From RH-AL1 sp965277355 (lineage in GTDB: Bacteria > Pseudomonadota > Alphaproteobacteria > Rhizobiales > Beijerinckiaceae), in assembly GCA_965277355.1 (NCBI GenBank), contig CBDICN010000002.1, positions 558,001-622,000 of the forward strand: a DNA stretch of 64,000 nt, in the 5' to 3' direction. The notes below the pieces were generated by a model. It was not told the origin of the DNA, ran no database searches, and saw only the letters and a list, made by a program, of their open reading frames with translations. This document shows positions 51,373 through 60,482 of the stretch, one piece after another (position 1 is the stretch's first letter; each line of letters opens with the position of its first letter). The position numbers and the translations under genes were made by a program.

Positions 51373-52584
51373 ATGCCGAGCTTCCGATACGAGGCATTGG
51401 ATACCACCGGGCGACGCCTGAGCGGGATCATGGACGGCGCCTCGCGAGTCGAGATCATCCAGGAGCTCAATCGCGCCGGCTTCCTGCCCATCAAGGCGAC
51501 CGAGGCGGGCGGCCAGGGCGGCCGCACTTGGCGCGATTGGCTGAAGCCGGAGCCGAACTCGGAGGACATCACGGCGCTCACGCTCGATGTCGTGATGTTG
51601 CTGAAGGGCGGCGTCACGCTGAGCGAGGCGCTGGTGCTGCTCCAGCAGATGGGCGGCGGCAGCTGGCGCGTCCGCGTGCTGCGCGAGCTGCACCTCGCCA
51701 TCTCCGTCGGCAAGACCTTCTCCTCGGCGCTCGCCGAACATCCGCGGCTGTTCTCGCCGATCTACATCAAGATGGTCGAGGTCGCCGAGGCGACCGGCCG
51801 GCTCGAGGAGGCGATGGCGAGCCTCGCCGAGGAGCGCCAGCGCCTCGAGCGCATGCGCAAGCGCCTTATCGGCGCCATCACCTATCCGGCGTTCCTGATC
51901 GTTTCCGCGCTCAGCGCGATGACCTTCATCTTTCTCTACGTGATCCCGCAGTTCGAGACGGCGCTGGAAGGGTATCGCGACAAGATCGACCCGACCGCGC
52001 TGATGGTCTTCAACATGTCGGCGTTCCTCCGCGCCAACTTCCAGACGATCCTCATCGTCGTCGGCCTCGTCGTGCTCGGGGCGCTCCTGCTCGGCAAGCT
52101 CGGCCAGACGCGCGGCCTTTGGACCTCGCTCTTCGCGCGGCTGCCGTTCTTCAGGACGGTGTTCCTCTACGAGGTGACTCAGAAGTTCTGCCGGACGCTG
52201 GCGGTGCTCATCGGCAACGGCGTCGACATCTCGACCGCCCTGCGCTTGCTTCGCGACGTGATGCGGCTTCCTGCCTACGCGAGCCAGATCGACCAGGTGA
52301 TCGCCGACGTCCGTAAGGGCCGCAGGTTGTCCGAAGCGCTTGAGAAGCGCGACTTTCTGCCCAATCACGTCGTGCAGATGCTCCGCGTCGGCGAAGAGAG
52401 CGGCCGCCTGCCCGATAGCGCCAGCCGCGTCGCCGTGTTCTACGAGTCACGCCTCGACACCGCGCTGACCCGCGTCATCGCGGTGATCGGTCCGTTGACG
52501 ATGGTGCTCGTCAGCATGCTCATCGCCTGGCTCATCATATCGGTGATGACCGCGCTGATGAGCGTCAACGATCTTTTGAAGTAG
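51373..52584 (+). CDS. gspF: type II secretion inner-membrane protein GspF
   Basis: 403 residues. N-terminal FRYEALDTTGRRLSGIMDGASR, two repeated cytoplasmic helical domains (LLKGGVTLSEALVLLQQM and LIGNGVDISTALRLLRD, each followed by the conserved SEAL/RVGEESGRL pattern), three TM segments including the last (VLVSMLIAWLIISVMTALM). Platform protein that binds the ATPase GspE and GspL. Starts 45 bases after gspO. Confidence 0.95.
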   Translation: MPSFRYEALDTTGRRLSGIMDGASRVEIIQELNRAGFLPIKATEAGGQGGRTWRDWLKPEPNSEDITALTLDVVMLLKGGVTLSEALVLLQQMGGGSWRVRVLRELHLAISVGKTFSSALAEHPRLFSPIYIKMVEVAEATGRLEEAMASLAEERQRLERMRKRLIGAITYPAFLIVSALSAMTFIFLYVIPQFETALEGYRDKIDPTALMVFNMSAFLRANFQTILIVVGLVVLGALLLGKLGQTRGLWTSLFARLPFFRTVFLYEVTQKFCRTLAVLIGNGVDISTALRLLRDVMRLPAYASQIDQVIADVRKGRRLSEALEKRDFLPNHVVQMLRVGEESGRLPDSASRVAVFYESRLDTALTRVIAVIGPLTMVLVSMLIAWLIISVMTALMSVNDLLK

Positions 52585-52597
52585 AGGGGGAAAGGTC

Positions 52598-53077
52598 ATG
52601 AGGACCCTGAGCGAGATTCGCCGCGATCATCGCGCGCGCAAGACCGAGCGCACCGAGGATAGACGAGACACCAAGGGCGGCTTCACCCTCGTCGAGCTGC
52701 TGGTCGTCCTTGTCATCCTCGGCCTGGTCATGGGTCTCGTCGGGCCGCGCGTGCTCGGCTACCTGTCGAGTTCGCGCGAGCGCACCGCGCACCTGCAGAT
52801 CGAGTCGTTCAAGTCGGCGCTCGACCTGTTCTACCTCGACTTCGGCCGCTACCCGACCAACAGCGAGGGCCTCGAAGCCCTGGTGAAGCGGCCGGCGTCG
52901 GGCGCCCCCTGGGGCGGCCCCTACCTGAAGCAGGCCAACGTGCCCAACGACCCCTGGGGCGGTGCTTACGAGTACCATGTGCCGGGCAAGACCGGACCCT
53001 ACGCGATCTCCTCCGAAGGCCCCAACGGCAAGACCGGCGGCGGCGGCACCGAGCACGCCGCGATCAGCAGCGATTGA
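52598..53077 (+). CDS. gspG: major pseudopilin GspG
   Basis: 159 residues. Unusually long basic leader (about 28 residues) before the cleavage site G|FTLVELLVVLVILGLVMGLVGP with Glu5. The C-terminal part shows the calcium-loop pattern of GspG (DFGRYPTNSEGLEALVKRP, PWGGPYLKQANVPNDPWGG, YEYHVPG, AAISSD). Builds the pseudopilus. GAGGGGGAAAGG ribosome site. Confidence 0.96.
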   Translation: MRTLSEIRRDHRARKTERTEDRRDTKGGFTLVELLVVLVILGLVMGLVGPRVLGYLSSSRERTAHLQIESFKSALDLFYLDFGRYPTNSEGLEALVKRPASGAPWGGPYLKQANVPNDPWGGAYEYHVPGKTGPYAISSEGPNGKTGGGGTEHAAISSD

Positions 53078-53544
53078 TGGCGCAGGCAGCGTCACGGCAC
53101 AAGCATGCGAGCGGCCCCGCACGCTGGCGGGGGCGTGACGGCTACGCGCTTCTGGAGGTGACGCTTGCCCTGATGCTGATCGCGATGCTCTCGGCCTTGG
53201 CGCTACCCGGGCTTGTGCGCACCACCGGACCCGCGGCGCTGCGGGTCGCGGCGTTCCAGGTCTCGGCGCTGCTGCGCGACGGCCGAAACGTCGCCCTCGC
53301 CTCCGGCCACACGACGGCGAGTTTCATCGACGCCGGCGGCCGGCGGATGCGCTCGTCGGCCTCCTCCGCCTTCGTCGAGATGCCCAGCGGCGCCGTCGCC
53401 GCATTGCAGCCGTCGATGGCGAGCATCCGCTTCTTCGCCGACGGACGCTCGTCGGGAGGCGATATCGTGCTCATGTCCAACGGCGCGCGCTACATTGTCG
53501 CCGTCAGCCCCGATACAGGAGCCGTCCGTGTCGGCACGCCCTGA
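53077..53544 (+). CDS. gspH: minor pseudopilin GspH
   Basis: 155 residues; ATG 53077 overlaps the gspG stop as TGATG. Prepilin site G|YALLEVTLALMLIAMLSALALPG after a basic leader, with Tyr at +1 and Glu5 kept. The C-terminal domain (LRDGRNVALASGHTTASFID, IRFFADGRSSGGDIVL) fits GspH. Part of the pseudopilus tip. Confidence 0.88.
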   Translation: MAQAASRHKHASGPARWRGRDGYALLEVTLALMLIAMLSALALPGLVRTTGPAALRVAAFQVSALLRDGRNVALASGHTTASFIDAGGRRMRSSASSAFVEMPSGAVAALQPSMASIRFFADGRSSGGDIVLMSNGARYIVAVSPDTGAVRVGTP

Positions 53545-54049
53545 CCTTGCACGCCGGCGCCAAGAGCGCCGGTCTTCGCCGCGTCTGGAAGCGCGGGCGC
53601 GCCGTGAGCCGGCCCGGCGGTTCTCCGGCAACGATGGCTTCACCCTGATCGAAGTGCTGGTCGCCTTCACCGTCATGGCCGTGCTGCTGTCCGTCCTGTT
53701 TCGCGGCGTCGTGGTGATGCGCGCCGGTGCCAACGCGTTCGACGATCGCACCCATGTCGAGCTCGTCGCCCACGCCGTGCTCGACGACGCGCTCGCGCAG
53801 CGCGCCATGCGCGAGGGCACCTATTCCGGGACGCGCGAAGGCCGGCCCTGGACGATCGTCGCCAAAGCCGTCGATCTGACCGCGCAGCTGCCCGCGCCGC
53901 CCGAGGATCCGGCGCAGCGACAGCCGCCCGGCACGCCGCCCGAACGGCTGAAATGGACGACGCAGCGGCTCGTCGTCTCCGTCGCCGCCGGCGCAAGGAC
54001 GATCCAGGTCGAGACCATCCGCCTCATCAAGGCGGAGCCGCGCCCATGA
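53528..54049 (+). CDS. gspI: minor pseudopilin GspI
   Basis: 173 residues from GTG 53528 (AGGAG six bases ahead), overlapping gspH by 17 bases. Leader then G|FTLIEVLVAFTVMAVLLSVLF. A Pro-rich segment (PPEDPAQRQPPGTPPERL) interrupts the C-terminal domain. Tip complex with GspJ and GspK. Confidence 0.88.
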   Translation: MSARPDLARRRQERRSSPRLEARARREPARRFSGNDGFTLIEVLVAFTVMAVLLSVLFRGVVVMRAGANAFDDRTHVELVAHAVLDDALAQRAMREGTYSGTREGRPWTIVAKAVDLTAQLPAPPEDPAQRQPPGTPPERLKWTTQRLVVSVAAGARTIQVETIRLIKAEPRP

Positions 54050-54933
54050 TCCGCCGCGCCAGGCGCCGATCCGGCGGCAGCGCCGGCTTCCTGCTCACGG
54101 AGACCTTGGCGACCTTCACGATCAGCGCGTTCGTCCTGCTCGGACTCGTCTCCGCGTCGTCGGTGCTGCTCCACGCCGTCGACCGCAGCGCCGCTCACGT
54201 CGACGACGTCGACGCCCTCGGCCGCGCCATGACGGCGATCGCCCGCGACCTCTCGAGCTTATCGCGCGCCCGTTGGAACGGCATCGAACCGCAGGCCTTT
54301 GTCTTCAGCGGCGGTCCCAACAGCCTGTTCTTCGCGCATCGCGCGGTCGGACCCGACGGGTTGGGCGAGATGCAGGTCGTTGCGCTCCGTGAGGTCGTCA
54401 GCGCGACAGGTCCCCAGATCATCTGTGCCGACGCCCGGTTGTCGCCGCTCGCCACCTCCTTCGAGACCCTGCACTACGGGCCGGCGCGGACGCTGGCGAC
54501 GGGTCCGGCGCGGCTGCGCTTCTTCTATGTGATGGCGCCCGGCAAAGGGAGGCCGGAGCAGCCCCGCGTCAGGTCCTGGCCCAGTACCGACACACTGCCC
54601 CTGGCCGTCATCGTCGAGGCCGTCGATGCGGCAAGCGGACGACTGATCGTGTCCGAACGCATGCCGATCCGCGCCAACGCCGACATCGGCTGCCTTTCCG
54701 GCGGCAACGCCGCCGCCCCGGCCGCAACGCCACCGCCGGCCTTCGATGGCTCGCAGGAGACGTCCCCCTTCCTTCAAGGCGCCAATTTCAAGGGCGAAGA
54801 GGGCATCAAGAACAGCGGCTTCTGCGGCCGTGCCGACAAGGACGAGACCAAGGCGACTGGCGCCGGCGAGCCGGCCAACGGCTTGCCCGGGGGCGCCCCC
54901 ATCGGCGGTCCCTCGCCCCAGGGACCGTTGTGA
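54046..54933 (+). CDS. gspJ: minor pseudopilin GspJ
   Basis: 295 residues, ATGA overlap with gspI. Prepilin site G|FLLTETLATFTISAFVLLGLVS with Glu5. The rest has a beta-rich domain (LRFFYVMAPGKGRPEQPRVRSWPSTDTLPLAVIVEAVD) and a long low-complexity Pro/Gly tail, making it longer than typical GspJ (about 200). The identification rests on position between gspI and gspK plus the pilin N-terminus. Confidence 0.8.
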   Translation: MIRRARRRSGGSAGFLLTETLATFTISAFVLLGLVSASSVLLHAVDRSAAHVDDVDALGRAMTAIARDLSSLSRARWNGIEPQAFVFSGGPNSLFFAHRAVGPDGLGEMQVVALREVVSATGPQIICADARLSPLATSFETLHYGPARTLATGPARLRFFYVMAPGKGRPEQPRVRSWPSTDTLPLAVIVEAVDAASGRLIVSERMPIRANADIGCLSGGNAAAPAATPPPAFDGSQETSPFLQGANFKGEEGIKNSGFCGRADKDETKATGAGEPANGLPGGAPIGGPSPQGPL

Positions 54934-55853
54934 CCCGGGCGGCGCGGGCGCGCGGGACGCGTGACGGCTACATCCTCGTCGCGGTGCTCGGGGTGATGCT
55001 GCTGCTCACCGCCTTCATGGCCGGCGGCTCGTTGCTCGTGCGATCGGCGTTGAACAGCATCAAGGTCGGCGACGACGATGTGGCGGTCATCGGCCTGACG
55101 CAGGGCGGCATGGAACTCACGGCTTACCAGCTCTTCGTGCTGAAGCTGCCGATGTCGCTCGTCGACGGCCGACGGATCAGGCTCGCGGGCGGGACGATTG
55201 TACCCTCGATCGTCGACGAGGCCGGAAAGGTCGACCTCAACGGGTCCGATCCCAACCTTCTGCGGTCCATCTTCCAGGCCGTCGGGCTCGATGCCGGCAC
55301 GGCCGGCGCCATTGTCGCACGCATTGTCGCCATCAGGGGCGCCACCCGCGGCCCGTCGGCCGCGGCGCAGGCACCGCCCGGCTCCACCGCGCCGCCGGCC
55401 TACGGCTATCAGCCGGGCGCGGCCGCACCACCGCAATCGGGAGAGCAGAAGCAGTTGCGCGGCTTCCTCGCGCTCGACGATCTCGCGCTGTTCCCGGATC
55501 TCACCCGGGACGATCGCAGGACCCTCGACCAGATCCTGACGGTCTACAATCCGGACGGCAAGGTCGACATCCTCACCGCGAGCCCCGAGGTCCTGGGGGC
55601 GATTCCCGGGTTGTCCAAGGCTGCGCTCGCGGAAATCCTCGCCCGCCGCGATGGTATGACCAAGGACACCGTGTACGCGCTTCAGGCGCAGCTCGGCGCG
55701 GCGAGCACCTACACGAAGACGACGAGTGGGCCGGCCTACACCGTGCGCATCGATGCCGCCGCGCCGTCGGGCCGAAAGAAATCGATCGCGGCGGTCGTCG
55801 CGGCATCGAAAAGCCCCAACGATCCCTATTACATCCTCGATTGGCGGAATTAG
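54930..55853 (+). CDS. gspK: minor pseudopilin GspK
   Basis: 307 residues from GTG 54930 (GTGA overlap with gspJ). The N-terminus DG|YILVAVLGVMLLLTAFMAGG is pilin-like and, as in other GspK, Glu5 is absent. The two SAM-like helix-hairpin domains are visible (DEAGKVDLNGSDPNLLRSIFQAVGL and NPDGKVDILTASPEVLGAIPGLSKAALAEILARRDG). Caps the pseudopilus tip. Confidence 0.88.
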   Translation: MTRAARARGTRDGYILVAVLGVMLLLTAFMAGGSLLVRSALNSIKVGDDDVAVIGLTQGGMELTAYQLFVLKLPMSLVDGRRIRLAGGTIVPSIVDEAGKVDLNGSDPNLLRSIFQAVGLDAGTAGAIVARIVAIRGATRGPSAAAQAPPGSTAPPAYGYQPGAAAPPQSGEQKQLRGFLALDDLALFPDLTRDDRRTLDQILTVYNPDGKVDILTASPEVLGAIPGLSKAALAEILARRDGMTKDTVYALQAQLGAASTYTKTTSGPAYTVRIDAAAPSGRKKSIAAVVAASKSPNDPYYILDWRN

Positions 55854-55858
55854 GCGGC

Positions 55859-57553
55859 ATGACGCGCGACTCCACAATGGCAACGGGACCGAGCTTCGCG
55901 GACTTCCTGCGCGGCCGCGGCATCGTCGCCCCCGGCAAGAAGGTCCGGCGCGACCTCGGCGGCGAGGCCGGCGAACTCGAGAGCGCCTGGCGCGCGGGTC
56001 GCGCCAACGGCTCGGACCTCGCGGCGCTGGCCTGCGAATACTACCATCTGCCGCGCGCGGACTACGAAGCGCTGGCGGACGTCAAGCTCTACCACGAGGG
56101 GCTCTCGCTACAGTTCCTGCGCGAAGGGTTCGCGTTGCCATTCCACGACGGCGACACGCTGTGGCTCGCGGTGGCCGATCCCGGACAGCGCGACGCGATC
56201 CAGGCGGTGATCCTGGCGCTCGGAGCGGTGCCCAAGCTCTGCGTGCTCTCCTTCGAGGAGTTGGATCTCCTCTTCGAGCGGGTCGGACGCGAGGATCGCG
56301 AGGCCGGCGGCCCGGCGGTCGCGGCGACCGAACTCGAGATGGACTATGTCGACACGGACTCGATCGAGGCTCTGCAGGATCTCGCCCGCGGCGCGCCGAT
56401 AGTGCGGGCCATCGATCAGATCCTCGAGCGGGCGCTGGAAGCCGGCGCGACCGACATCCACTTCGAGACTGGCCGCGACGATCTGCGCATCCGCTTCCGT
56501 GTCGACGGCCTGCTGCGGCTCGACCAGACCATGCCGCGCCACTTCGCCCCCGCGGTGATCTCGCGCGTGAAAATCCTGGCGGGGCTTGACATCGCGGAGC
56601 GGCGCCTGCCGCAGGACGGCCGAGCCAACGTGATGATCCGCAACGCGGAAGCCGATCTGCGCGTGGCGCTGGCGCCCACCATGTACGGCGAGACGGCGGT
56701 CGCGCGTATCCTTTTGAAGGACGCCAAGCTGCTCGATTTCGCGCGCATCGGGATGTCGACGGTGCACCGTGCCGGCATCGAGGCGCTGCTGCGCGAACCC
56801 CACGGCATCCTGATCGTCACCGGCCCGACCGGCTCGGGCAAGACGACGACGCTCGCCACCGCCATCGGCATGCTGAACGAGCCGACCCGCAAGATCGTCA
56901 CCGTCGAGGATCCGATCGAGTACCAGATCCCGGGCATCCACCAGACCCAGATCAAGCCGTCGATCGGGCTGACCTTCGCCTCCGCGCTGCGCTCGTTCCT
57001 GCGTCACGACCCCGACGTAATCATGGTCGGCGAGATGCGCGACGGCGAGACGGCGCAGATCGGCGTGCAGGCGGCGCTCACCGGCCATCTCGTGCTGACG
57101 ACGCTGCACACCAACTCCGCCTGCGACGCGGTGGTGCGCCTCGCCGACATGGGCGTCGAACCGTTCCTGATCGCGGCGGTGCTGCGCGGCGTCCTCGGCC
57201 AGCGCCTGGTACGGCGGCTCTGCGACCGCTGCAAGACGCCCGATCCGGCGCAAAGCGAGATGGTGCGCGGTCTCTGCCGCAAGAACGGCTTACCGGAGCC
57301 GAAGGACAGAAACTACCACAAGGGCGTCGGCTGCCCGGCCTGCGGCCAGTCCGGGTTCCGCGGCCGCGTCGGCGTCTTCGAGGTCCTTCGCGTCGACCCG
57401 GCGATTCGCACGCTGATCGGCGCGAAGGCCGACTCCAACCAGATCCTCGAAGCCGGGCGCAAGACGGGGCTCACGACAATGCTCGAGGACGGGTTCGCCA
57501 AAGCCGGCCTCGGGCTGACCTCGGTCGACGAAGTCCTGCGCACGATCGGGTGA
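55859..57553 (+). CDS. gspE: type II secretion ATPase GspE
   Basis: 564 residues from ATG 55859 (TTG 55841 would overlap gspK). N1E-like domain, then the ATPase core: GATDIHFETGRDDLRIRFRVDG, Walker A GPTGSGKTT (322-330), Asp box VTVEDPIEYQIPGIHQTQI, Walker B VIMVGEMRDGETAQIG, His box LTGHLVLTTLHTN, and the Zn motif CDRCK...CPACG before GFRGRVGVFEVL. Powers pseudopilus assembly. Confidence 0.96.
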   Translation: MTRDSTMATGPSFADFLRGRGIVAPGKKVRRDLGGEAGELESAWRAGRANGSDLAALACEYYHLPRADYEALADVKLYHEGLSLQFLREGFALPFHDGDTLWLAVADPGQRDAIQAVILALGAVPKLCVLSFEELDLLFERVGREDREAGGPAVAATELEMDYVDTDSIEALQDLARGAPIVRAIDQILERALEAGATDIHFETGRDDLRIRFRVDGLLRLDQTMPRHFAPAVISRVKILAGLDIAERRLPQDGRANVMIRNAEADLRVALAPTMYGETAVARILLKDAKLLDFARIGMSTVHRAGIEALLREPHGILIVTGPTGSGKTTTLATAIGMLNEPTRKIVTVEDPIEYQIPGIHQTQIKPSIGLTFASALRSFLRHDPDVIMVGEMRDGETAQIGVQAALTGHLVLTTLHTNSACDAVVRLADMGVEPFLIAAVLRGVLGQRLVRRLCDRCKTPDPAQSEMVRGLCRKNGLPEPKDRNYHKGVGCPACGQSGFRGRVGVFEVLRVDPAIRTLIGAKADSNQILEAGRKTGLTTMLEDGFAKAGLGLTSVDEVLRTIG

Positions 57554-57560
57554 GCGAGCG

Positions 57561-58802
57561 ATGCGCCTGAGCCGCTTCGAGCCACCGGACCTCAAACCGC
57601 TGGTCGACCGCGCCGAGCCGCTGATCGCGCGGGTGCAGCCTCTTGCCGCCAAGGCGCGGGAGGGCCTCGCCCAGCTCGACCCCTACGTCGAGAAGATGCG
57701 GCCCTATGCCGGTCGCCTAGGTGCCGAGGTGCGCAAGCACCCGAAGCTCGCCGCGGGGCTCGGCGCCGTCGCGGCCACCTGGGCGAAATTCGTCGACGCC
57801 TTCTGCGGCGTCATCGATCCGTATCTGTCGCGCTATTTTCCCGACATGCGCCTCGTCGCCTCGATCGAGCCGTCGGGCGGCATCACGTTGCAGAGAGTGG
57901 TCAAGGGCGAGATCGGCCAGATCGGCCCCGTGGCGGCCATCGACGAGGCCGGCAGGAGCGAGCTCGAGGCCACCCGCTGGAGCGCCATCGAGTTGCGCCT
58001 TCGGCCGGACCAGGTGTTGCAGCGTACCCTCTCGCTGCCGGGCGCCAGCCGCGACTTCCTCGCGCCGATCATCGATCATCGGCTCGAGCGGCTGACGCCG
58101 TGGCGACCGGACAAAGTGCTCTACGGCTATCGCATCCTGGAGGCGGAGGATCCCGGCGGAGCCCTGCAGGTCGCGCTCGTCGCGACCTCGAAGGACATCG
58201 TCGCAGGCCCGCTGCAGACGATGGGAGAAGCCGGGCTCATCCCGACGGCGATCGGCGCGGACGCAGAGGCGCTCACGTGCCCGCTGGCCGTCAACCTCCT
58301 CGAGGGGGGCAAGGCCAGCGTGGGGGGCACGGCCGACTCGCGCCGGCTGGTCTCCCGCGTGGCGCTGGCTGCTCTCGCCGTGCTTGCGGTGCTTTATCTG
58401 GCCACCGCATCGATGGCGTCGCACGCCAACGCCGATCAGGAGGCCACGACCGCCAAGCTCGCCAAGGCACGGCGGGTCCTGCGTAATGCCAGGCTCGGCA
58501 ATCTCGGAGGCCGCGAGAGAGCCCTCATCGAGGCGAAGCAGCCCGACCGGGCTATCGTGGTGTTGATCGACAAGCTTGCCGCCGCGATCCCCGCCGATAC
58601 CTACCTCAAGGAACTCGCGGTCACCGCCGACAAGGTGCGTCTCGTCGGTACCTCTTCGAACGCGCCGGCGCTTGTGGGCGAGCTCGAGTCGACCGGCCTC
58701 GCCAACGTGCGCTTCTCCTCGACGATCACCCGCGAGCGCGACCAGAAGGATTCCTTCGAGATCACCGCCGATCGCGTCATGCCCGGCGGAGCCGCACCGT
58801 GA
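57561..58802 (+). CDS. gspL: GspL-like type II secretion protein with PilN-type domain
   Basis: 413 residues. A helical N-terminal stretch (1-95, charged repeats such as RVQPLAAKAREGLAQLDPYVEKMRPYAG) not seen in classical GspL is followed by a reduced cytoplasmic ASKHA-like region (IEPSGGITLQRVVKGEIG, RPDQVLQRTLSLPGASRDFLAPIIDHRLERLTPW), a TM near 258-278 (VALAALAVLAVLYLATASM) and a periplasmic PilN-like domain (AAAIPADTYLKELAVTADKVRLVGTSSNAPALVGELE). Recruits GspE to the membrane. Confidence 0.75.
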   Translation: MRLSRFEPPDLKPLVDRAEPLIARVQPLAAKAREGLAQLDPYVEKMRPYAGRLGAEVRKHPKLAAGLGAVAATWAKFVDAFCGVIDPYLSRYFPDMRLVASIEPSGGITLQRVVKGEIGQIGPVAAIDEAGRSELEATRWSAIELRLRPDQVLQRTLSLPGASRDFLAPIIDHRLERLTPWRPDKVLYGYRILEAEDPGGALQVALVATSKDIVAGPLQTMGEAGLIPTAIGADAEALTCPLAVNLLEGGKASVGGTADSRRLVSRVALAALAVLAVLYLATASMASHANADQEATTAKLAKARRVLRNARLGNLGGRERALIEAKQPDRAIVVLIDKLAAAIPADTYLKELAVTADKVRLVGTSSNAPALVGELESTGLANVRFSSTITRERDQKDSFEITADRVMPGGAAP

Positions 58803-59356
58803 GCGGGGGAACGAAGGCGCAGCTGTGGCGCTACGGCTCGCTCGTCCTGTTCTGCGGGTTGCCGCTGCTTCTGCTCGCGCTCAGCGTCTCGAACCTGATC
58901 GAGGCGTCTCAGGCCCGCGGCATCGCCGAACGGCAGCAAGGCGTGCTGACCCAGTTCATCGCGCAGGCGAGCAAGCGCGGAACGCGCAGCCTCACGCCGG
59001 CCGAGGCCGCCTCGCTCTATCTCGCCAGCACCAGCGACAGCCTGGCGCGTGCCGAGTTGCAGGAGCGCGCGACGAAGCTCGTCACCCAATCCGGCGGCAG
59101 GCTCGCCGAGGCGCAGTTCACCGGCACGCCGGAGCAGGAGGCCGACGGCACGGTCGCCATCCAGCTCAGCCTCGACATCGACAACAAGGGCCTGCTCGAT
59201 CTGCTCTATGCGATTGAAACGAGCGTGCCCCTGCTGACCGTGTCGGACTTGAGCGCGCGGACGAATAATGGTCAAAACGAGGATCGTCCGAGCGACGCCG
59301 GCCTGCTACACGTCGACGTGACGGTGCAGGGGCACTGGAGAAAGGGCACGGGATGA
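58799..59356 (+). CDS. gspM: type II secretion protein GspM-like
   Basis: 185 residues from GTG 58799 (GTGA overlap). A short cytoplasmic start, one TM (LVLFCGLPLLLLALSVSNLI), a coiled-coil-like stretch, and a ferredoxin-like periplasmic domain (VAIQLSLDIDNKGLLDLLYAIETSVPLLTVSDLSA), the GspMb/PilO pattern. Inner-membrane platform partner of GspL. Confidence 0.8.
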   Translation: MSGGTKAQLWRYGSLVLFCGLPLLLLALSVSNLIEASQARGIAERQQGVLTQFIAQASKRGTRSLTPAEAASLYLASTSDSLARAELQERATKLVTQSGGRLAEAQFTGTPEQEADGTVAIQLSLDIDNKGLLDLLYAIETSVPLLTVSDLSARTNNGQNEDRPSDAGLLHVDVTVQGHWRKGTG

Positions 59357-59865
59357 GTGTCTTGCGCGCTGGCCTGATCGCGGCCGCCCTCACCGCTACC
59401 TCGCTCGGCTCCGCCCAGACCGCCTTGGCGGATGACGGTGGGCGGCTGCCAATCAACCCGATGCAGAGCGTCGAGAAGGCCAAGCTGAGTGCCTTCGTGC
59501 ATCGGCCGCTGTTCTCCCCCGCCCGGTCCCTTCCAGCGACTCCAGCGGCGCTCGTCTACACGCCGCCGCCGTTCGTGCTTCCGCCCCCGCCGCCGCCGAA
59601 CCTCCAGCTCGTCGGCGTCATCGAAGGGATGAACACCGTCGCGGTCGTCCGTAGGGGCGCGGCCACCACCCTGCTTCACACCGGCGAGCACATCGGACAA
59701 TGGGCGGTGACGATCCTGCCGACCGGCCTCAGGCTCACGCAAGGGGACCGAACGGTCGACTACACCTTGTTCAACAAGGGCGGCGGCACGTCTGCCCCTG
59801 CACTGGGCCTCGGCGGCCCGGCTGCCTTCGTCCAGCCCCCGCGGACACCGCATCCGGAGATGTAA
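59353..59865 (+). CDS. GspC/GspN-like type II secretion protein, minimal form
   Basis: 170 residues, ATGA overlap with gspM. The N-terminus looks like a cleavable signal (LIAAALTATSLGSAQTALA) rather than a membrane anchor. The remainder has the HR-domain pattern of GspC (VHRPLFSPARSLP, NLQLVGVIEGMNTVAVVRRGAATTLLHTGEHIGQWAVTILPTGLRLTQGDRTV). No PDZ or coiled-coil domain follows. Links secretin and platform in classical systems. Last gene of the operon. Confidence 0.7.
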   Translation: MSVLRAGLIAAALTATSLGSAQTALADDGGRLPINPMQSVEKAKLSAFVHRPLFSPARSLPATPAALVYTPPPFVLPPPPPPNLQLVGVIEGMNTVAVVRRGAATTLLHTGEHIGQWAVTILPTGLRLTQGDRTVDYTLFNKGGGTSAPALGLGGPAAFVQPPRTPHPEM

Positions 59866-59875
59866 CGAGCCGCTC

Positions 59876-60463
59876 TTGACCCTTACCTACGACAGCCTGC
59901 CCGACGATCTGCCGGCGCCCCGCGACGATGGCGCCTGTGACCATCTCGTCGGCATGGCGATGCCAATGATCCGCCTGCCGTCGACGCAGGGCGGCAGCGT
60001 CGATCTCGGCGCATTGCCGATCGGCCGCAGCGTGATCTTCGCCTACCCGATGACGGGACGCCCCGGCGTCGGTCTTCCAGACGGCTGGAATGAGATCCCC
60101 GGCGCTCGCGGCTGCACGCCGCAGAACTGCGCCTTCCGCGACCTCCATCTCTGCTTCACCGATCTCGGGGCCTCCGTGTTCGCCGTGAGTACGCAGACGA
60201 CGGACTACCAGGCCGAGATGGCCACGCGACTACGCCTGCCCTACCCTGTCCTGAGCGATGCCGATCACGCGCTCACGCACGCCTTGCGGCTGCCGACCTT
60301 CGAAGCGGACGGCATGCGGGTCATCCGCCGCCTGACGTTGCTCGTGAGCGGCAGCGTCATCGAACATGTCTTCTACCCAGTGTTTCCGCCGGACTGGAGT
60401 GCGGACCAGGTGCTCGAATGGTTGCGACATGCGGCGCCGAGTGACCAAGCCGCTCGCGCATGA
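59876..60463 (+). CDS. peroxiredoxin-like protein (AhpC/TSA, redoxin fold)
   Basis: 195 residues from TTG 59876. MIRLPSTQGGSVDLGALPIGRSVIFAYPMTGRPG leads to the likely active-site region EIPGARGCTPQNCAFRDLH, with candidate peroxidatic and resolving cysteines five apart, then VFAVSTQTTDYQAEMATRLRLPYPVLSDADHALTHALRLPTFE. No export signal. 10 bases behind the gsp operon, so perhaps read through from it, but functionally separate. Confidence 0.8.
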   Translation: MTLTYDSLPDDLPAPRDDGACDHLVGMAMPMIRLPSTQGGSVDLGALPIGRSVIFAYPMTGRPGVGLPDGWNEIPGARGCTPQNCAFRDLHLCFTDLGASVFAVSTQTTDYQAEMATRLRLPYPVLSDADHALTHALRLPTFEADGMRVIRRLTLLVSGSVIEHVFYPVFPPDWSADQVLEWLRHAAPSDQAARA

Positions 60464-60482
60464 TCGTCCACCGTGCCCGAGC

